Part shown: one piece after another, positions 5,196 through 8,370 of the stretch
Layout: each line of letters begins with the position of its first letter
How positions within the stretch are numbered: the stretch's first letter is position 1
DNA from: an uncultured Bacilli bacterium
GTDB taxonomy: Bacteria > Bacillota_I > Bacilli_A > RF39 > UBA660
Assembly: GCA_944371685.1 (NCBI GenBank)
Contig: CALVXV010000055.1
Span: forward strand, 1-8,370
DNA: 8,370 bases
Reading direction: 5' to 3'
Translations under genes and position numbers: made by a program
The notes under the pieces: model-generated
Databases searched by the model: none
The model's input: only the letters and a program-made list of their open reading frames with translations
What the model was told of the DNA's origin: nothing

Positions 5196-7511
5196 ATGGA
5201 AGATATATCAAAAAAAATAGAACTTATAGATAAATATTTTAGAGCGGCCAATTATTTATCTGCTTGTCAACTTTATTTACTAGATAACCCACTTTTAAAA
5301 AGAAAACTAGAAAAAAGTGATTTAAAAAAGAAGATTGTTGGTCACTGGGGAACTGTACCATCACAAAATTTTGTATATGCTCATTTAAATAGATTAATTA
5401 AAGATAATAATTTAAATATGATTTATATATCTGGACCGGGCCATGGTGGAAATAGTCCACTTGCTAATGTATATTTAGAGGGTACCTATAGTGAGATTTA
5501 TCCTGATATTACCATGGACGAAGAAGGTCTTAAAAAATTCTTTAAACAATTTTCATTTCCTGGAGGTGTACCTAGTCATGCTGCCCCTGAAACTCCAGGT
5601 TCAATTAACGAAGGCGGAGAACTTGGCTATTCTTTAGCGCATGCCTTTGGAGCAGTATTAGATAACCCTGATTTAATCGCTTCTGTGGTTATTGGTGATG
5701 GTGAGGCAGAAACTGGACCACTAGCTACATCTTGGCATGGTAATAAGTTTATTAATCCTAAAACAGATGGTATTGTTTTACCTATTTTAAATTTGAATGG
5801 TTATAAAATTAGTAACCCAACTATACTTGGAAGAATGAGTGAGAAGGAACTTGGTAGTTATTTTTACGGTCTAGGTTGGCATCCTTATTTGGTCGAAGCT
5901 AAAGATATAAATGTTTTACATAAAAAAATGTATTATACATTAAATAGAGTGTTAGAGGAAATTAAAGCCATTAAAAGTGGTAAATTTAAGGGTAAGGTTA
6001 TTTATCCAATGATTATTTTAAAGACACCTAAAGGTTTTACTGGACCAGATGTTGTTGATGGTAAAAAAATTGCAGGCACTTTTAGAGCTCATCAAGTTCC
6101 TGTACAAGTAGATACAGATGAACATATAGAAATTTTAGAAAAATGGCTTAGAAGTTATAAACCAGAAGAATTATTTGATAAGGCTGGACATCTTAATTCA
6201 GAAATATATGAAATTATTCCGACTGGTAGATATAGAATGGGAGCCAATCCTAATGCGAATGGTGGTCTACTTAGAAGAATAATCAAACTGCCTGATGTTC
6301 AAGAGTTGGCAGTCCATTTTGATGGAAGGGGAACTTATAAAACACAAGATATGCTAGAGCTAAGTAAGTATATTAGGGATGTTTATAAACTTAATGATAA
6401 TTTTAGACTATTTTGTCCAGATGAAGCCATGAGTAATAGACTTTATGAAATATTTACAGCTACGGAAAGGGACTGGCAAGAAGAAATTAAAGATGATGAT
6501 GAGTATTTAAGTAAAGATGGCCGAATTGTTGATAGTTTTTTATCAGAACATTTTTGTGAAGGTTTACTTGAAGGTTATTTACTTACTGGTAGACATGGTG
6601 TTTTTGTCAGTTATGAAGCTTTTATTAGAGTTATTGATTCTATGGCTGGACAGCACGCTAAGTGGCTTAAAGTATGTCAAGATTTAAAATTTAGACGTGA
6701 TATTTCTTCACTTAATTATGTATTAACATCTAATGTTTGGCAACAAGATCATAATGGTTATACTCATCAAGATCCTGGATTTTTAAATCATATGGCTACT
6801 AAAAAAGATAGTATTGTGAGAATGTATTTACCAGCAGATGCAAACAGTTTACTTGTTTGCTTTGATGAATGCATGAAAACTAAAAATCAGATTAATATTA
6901 TGGTAGCATCCAAGCATCCTAGTATGCAGTGGCTTACAATGGATGAAGCAAAAGCTGAATTTAAAAAAGGCCTTGCTATTTGGGAGTGGGTAGCTAATGA
7001 TGATAACCCTGATATTGTTTTAGTTTCTATTGGAGATTGTCCAACTTTAGAGATGCTTGCAGCTACTAAAATTTTAAAAGAAAACTTTCCTAATTTGAAA
7101 ATTAGATTTGTGAATGTTTTAGATTTAATGTGTTTAAAAACTTCTACAGAATATTCTAAATCTCTTAGTGATGATGAATTTGATTTGATTTTTACTACTG
7201 ATAAACCAGTTATTGTAGCTTTTCATGGATATCCCTCTTTGATCTACGAATTTACTTATTTTAGACATAATAGAAATATAATTGTTCATGGATATGAAGA
7301 AGAAGGAACAATTACAACACCATTTGATATGAGAGTTTTAAATGAAATTGACCGCTATCATTTAGTTATAGAAGCTATTCGTCATTTAAATTTAGGTGTT
7401 GAAGGAAAGCATGTTATGTTAGAGATGGAAAGGTTACTTAAAAAGCATCACAATTATATTAAAGAGTATGGCGTGGATATGCCAGAGGTTACAAAGTGGA
7501 AGTGGCAATAA
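5196..7511 (+). CDS. xfp: Phosphoketolase (xylulose-5-phosphate/fructose-6-phosphate)
   Basis: This cytoplasmic thiamine-diphosphate enzyme splits xylulose 5-phosphate, and in many homologues fructose 6-phosphate, with phosphate to give acetyl phosphate plus glyceraldehyde 3-phosphate or erythrose 4-phosphate. It is the key step of heterofermentative or bifid-type sugar breakdown. Family signatures run through all 771 residues: GHWGTVPSQNF from 49 (His50), SGPGHGGNSPLANVY from 79 (His83), FPGGVPSHAAPETPGS from 121 (His128), and the cofactor/Mg motif GDGEAETG at 167-174 with Asn201. Next are RAHQVP with His299, SEHFCEG at 450-456 holding the likely cofactor-activating Glu, GRHGVFVSYEAF from 465, and YTHQDPGF from 522 with His524. 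The end EVTKWKWQ matches the family's usual terminus. Length is slightly below the common 790-825. All expected catalytic histidines are present, so it should be active. Which sugar phosphate it prefers cannot be read from sequence. It has its own near-consensus promoter and a strong ribosome-binding site. Confidence 0.96.
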   Translation: MEDISKKIELIDKYFRAANYLSACQLYLLDNPLLKRKLEKSDLKKKIVGHWGTVPSQNFVYAHLNRLIKDNNLNMIYISGPGHGGNSPLANVYLEGTYSEIYPDITMDEEGLKKFFKQFSFPGGVPSHAAPETPGSINEGGELGYSLAHAFGAVLDNPDLIASVVIGDGEAETGPLATSWHGNKFINPKTDGIVLPILNLNGYKISNPTILGRMSEKELGSYFYGLGWHPYLVEAKDINVLHKKMYYTLNRVLEEIKAIKSGKFKGKVIYPMIILKTPKGFTGPDVVDGKKIAGTFRAHQVPVQVDTDEHIEILEKWLRSYKPEELFDKAGHLNSEIYEIIPTGRYRMGANPNANGGLLRRIIKLPDVQELAVHFDGRGTYKTQDMLELSKYIRDVYKLNDNFRLFCPDEAMSNRLYEIFTATERDWQEEIKDDDEYLSKDGRIVDSFLSEHFCEGLLEGYLLTGRHGVFVSYEAFIRVIDSMAGQHAKWLKVCQDLKFRRDISSLNYVLTSNVWQQDHNGYTHQDPGFLNHMATKKDSIVRMYLPADANSLLVCFDECMKTKNQINIMVASKHPSMQWLTMDEAKAEFKKGLAIWEWVANDDNPDIVLVSIGDCPTLEMLAATKILKENFPNLKIRFVNVLDLMCLKTSTEYSKSLSDDEFDLIFTTDKPVIVAFHGYPSLIYEFTYFRHNRNIIVHGYEEEGTITTPFDMRVLNEIDRYHLVIEAIRHLNLGVEGKHVMLEMERLLKKHHNYIKEYGVDMPEVTKWKWQ

Positions 7512-7512
7512 T

Positions 7513-7546
7513 TTGTCATTTCTTTTTCTTTGGTTTATAATATAAT
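7513..7546 (+). promoter_or_regulatory. Sigma-A promoter of the last gene
   Basis: TTGTCA (7513-7518) is followed after 17 bases by TATAAT (7536-7541), and a second TATAAT overlaps it at 7541-7546. The -35 box starts two bases after the phosphoketolase stop. The transcript would start close to GGTGAAG (7548-7554), the ribosome-binding site, so the leader is extremely short. No terminator is visible between the phosphoketolase stop and this promoter. Confidence 0.75.
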
Positions 7547-7558
7547 TGGTGAAGAAAA

Positions 7559-8332
7559 ATGGCTGGAATAAATAGATATAGACTTGTTTACCATTATTTT
7601 GATGGTGGTAAAAAAGTTTTTGATGTTAAATATGAAGATGGAACCCATAGAGATAAGTTTATGTTGACAGAAATTGATGCTTTGACTTCTAAATTTTCTA
7701 ATGATGTTGAACTGTCAAAGATGCTTAATTTGGTATCCGATAATTACCAAAATGGCTGTTTTATTATTGAATATAATAGTAATGGGAGTACAAAAACTTT
7801 GGAAACTATTTTTAATGATATTCCCTCTTTAGGCCAGTTGGCTCAAAAAAACCTTAGAAGATCAAATATTTCTAAAGAAGATGTGGAAAGTTACATGAAT
7901 GACTTTTTGAAATTAGTAAAAGAAGATAAAGAATTTTTAAAGTTTATCTTATCACGTAGATATACGAATGATTATTTTAAGTCAGCTTTAAGTTATTATT
8001 TAAGACTTAAAAAATCTGATGAGAAAGAAGCACAAAATATTCTTTGGGAAGCTAGAGCTAATTTAAAAAAAGAGTTTACCAGATATAAAACAGTAAGAGG
8101 AATCGAAATTGGTAAACGTAATTATAAACTGTTTAAAGAAAAAAAAGATATTCCTAAAGTAAATGGGACACTGACAATTTTACAAAGAGCTAAAATAGAA
8201 TATGAGTTAAATCATCCTGAGAAGGCGCAGAAAAGTAAACCTAAAAAAAGAAGGGTTATCGACGGACAGATGGCTTTGTTTGATGTAGAACCTTATACTA
8301 ATAATGAATATAAAAATAACTTTAAAAAATAA
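7559..8332 (+). CDS. Protein of unknown function with C-terminal sliding-clamp-binding-like motif
   Basis: I do not recognise this 257-residue protein. It has no signal peptide or membrane helix and should be cytoplasmic. The N-terminal part (about 5-90) looks alpha/beta, with alternating strands such as YRLVYHYF, KKVFDVKYEDG and CFIIEYN. The middle (about 90-220) is mainly helical and rich in Lys and Glu. A strongly basic linker, KSKPKKRR at 225-232, leads to QMALF at 237-241, then a polar tail of 16 residues rich in Asn, Lys and Tyr that looks disordered. QMALF closely fits the bacterial beta-clamp (DnaN) binding pentapeptide QL(S/D)LF, which typically sits in flexible tails of replication and repair proteins. 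A role near replicating or damaged DNA is therefore an inference from one short motif. The start is supported by GGTGAAG just upstream and by its own promoter; a strong terminator follows, so it is a single-gene unit. Confidence 0.85.
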   Translation: MAGINRYRLVYHYFDGGKKVFDVKYEDGTHRDKFMLTEIDALTSKFSNDVELSKMLNLVSDNYQNGCFIIEYNSNGSTKTLETIFNDIPSLGQLAQKNLRRSNISKEDVESYMNDFLKLVKEDKEFLKFILSRRYTNDYFKSALSYYLRLKKSDEKEAQNILWEARANLKKEFTRYKTVRGIEIGKRNYKLFKEKKDIPKVNGTLTILQRAKIEYELNHPEKAQKSKPKKRRVIDGQMALFDVEPYTNNEYKNNFKK

Positions 8333-8334
8333 TT

Positions 8335-8370
8335 AAAAAGTAAATGATTGTTTTGTTCATTTACTTTTTT
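8335..8370 (+). terminator. Strong terminator after the last gene
   Basis: AAAAAGTAAATGA (8335-8347) pairs perfectly with TCATTTACTTTTT (8357-8369), 13 bp around a 9-base loop, ending in a T run at the window edge. The A run on the left side would give a T run on the opposite strand, so it could also stop transcripts coming from the right. Confidence 0.88.

Overview
The window is strongly AT-rich. Every gene lies on the + strand, and the intergenic gaps are only about 45-115 bases. Tryptophan is encoded by TGG inside the frames and TGA serves as a stop (ATPase gene), so the standard bacterial code fits. A GerE homologue, a GerM homologue and a SpoIIIAH-family protein point to an endospore-forming low-GC Firmicute of the Bacilli side. 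A gut-type Erysipelotrichales- or RF39-like lineage is my guess from compactness, AT content and the phosphoketolase. That placement is inference, not a database result.

Layout. Positions 1-237 hold no supported complete gene. The first 66 bases contain two perfect small hairpins and an open frame running off the left edge, possibly the tail of an element outside the window. A single pseudopilin-like gene follows (238-636); it carries a run of seven G inside the coding sequence. Next come three sporulation genes: spoIIIAH (691-1191, own terminator), gerE (1305-1511, preceded by a good sigma-K-type promoter and followed by a terminator overlapping its stop codon) and gerM (1558-2502, weaker terminator). 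Then come a P-type Ca2+ ATPase with a TTG start (2574-5147), a phosphoketolase (5196-7511) and an unrecognised 257-residue protein (7559-8332). The last has a C-terminal sequence resembling a sliding-clamp-binding peptide. A strong terminator closes the window.

How the genes fit together. SpoIIIAH is the mother-cell ring protein of the SpoIIIA-SpoIIQ channel, and GerM is known in Bacillus subtilis to help assemble the basal platform of that channel. GerE is the last mother-cell regulator and is made under sigma K. Their adjacency therefore makes functional sense. gerE upstream of gerM also resembles the B. subtilis gene order, where I recall two genes lying between them. The Ca2+ ATPase resembles B. 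subtilis YloB, which is expressed in sporulation, so it may extend the sporulation theme. The phosphoketolase and the last gene each have a near-consensus vegetative promoter and look like independent housekeeping or unknown units.

I do not see a clear novel multi-gene system. The points most worth a second look are the G7 tract in the pilin, the clamp-binding-like motif in the unknown protein, the compact sporulation cluster, and the structured left edge.
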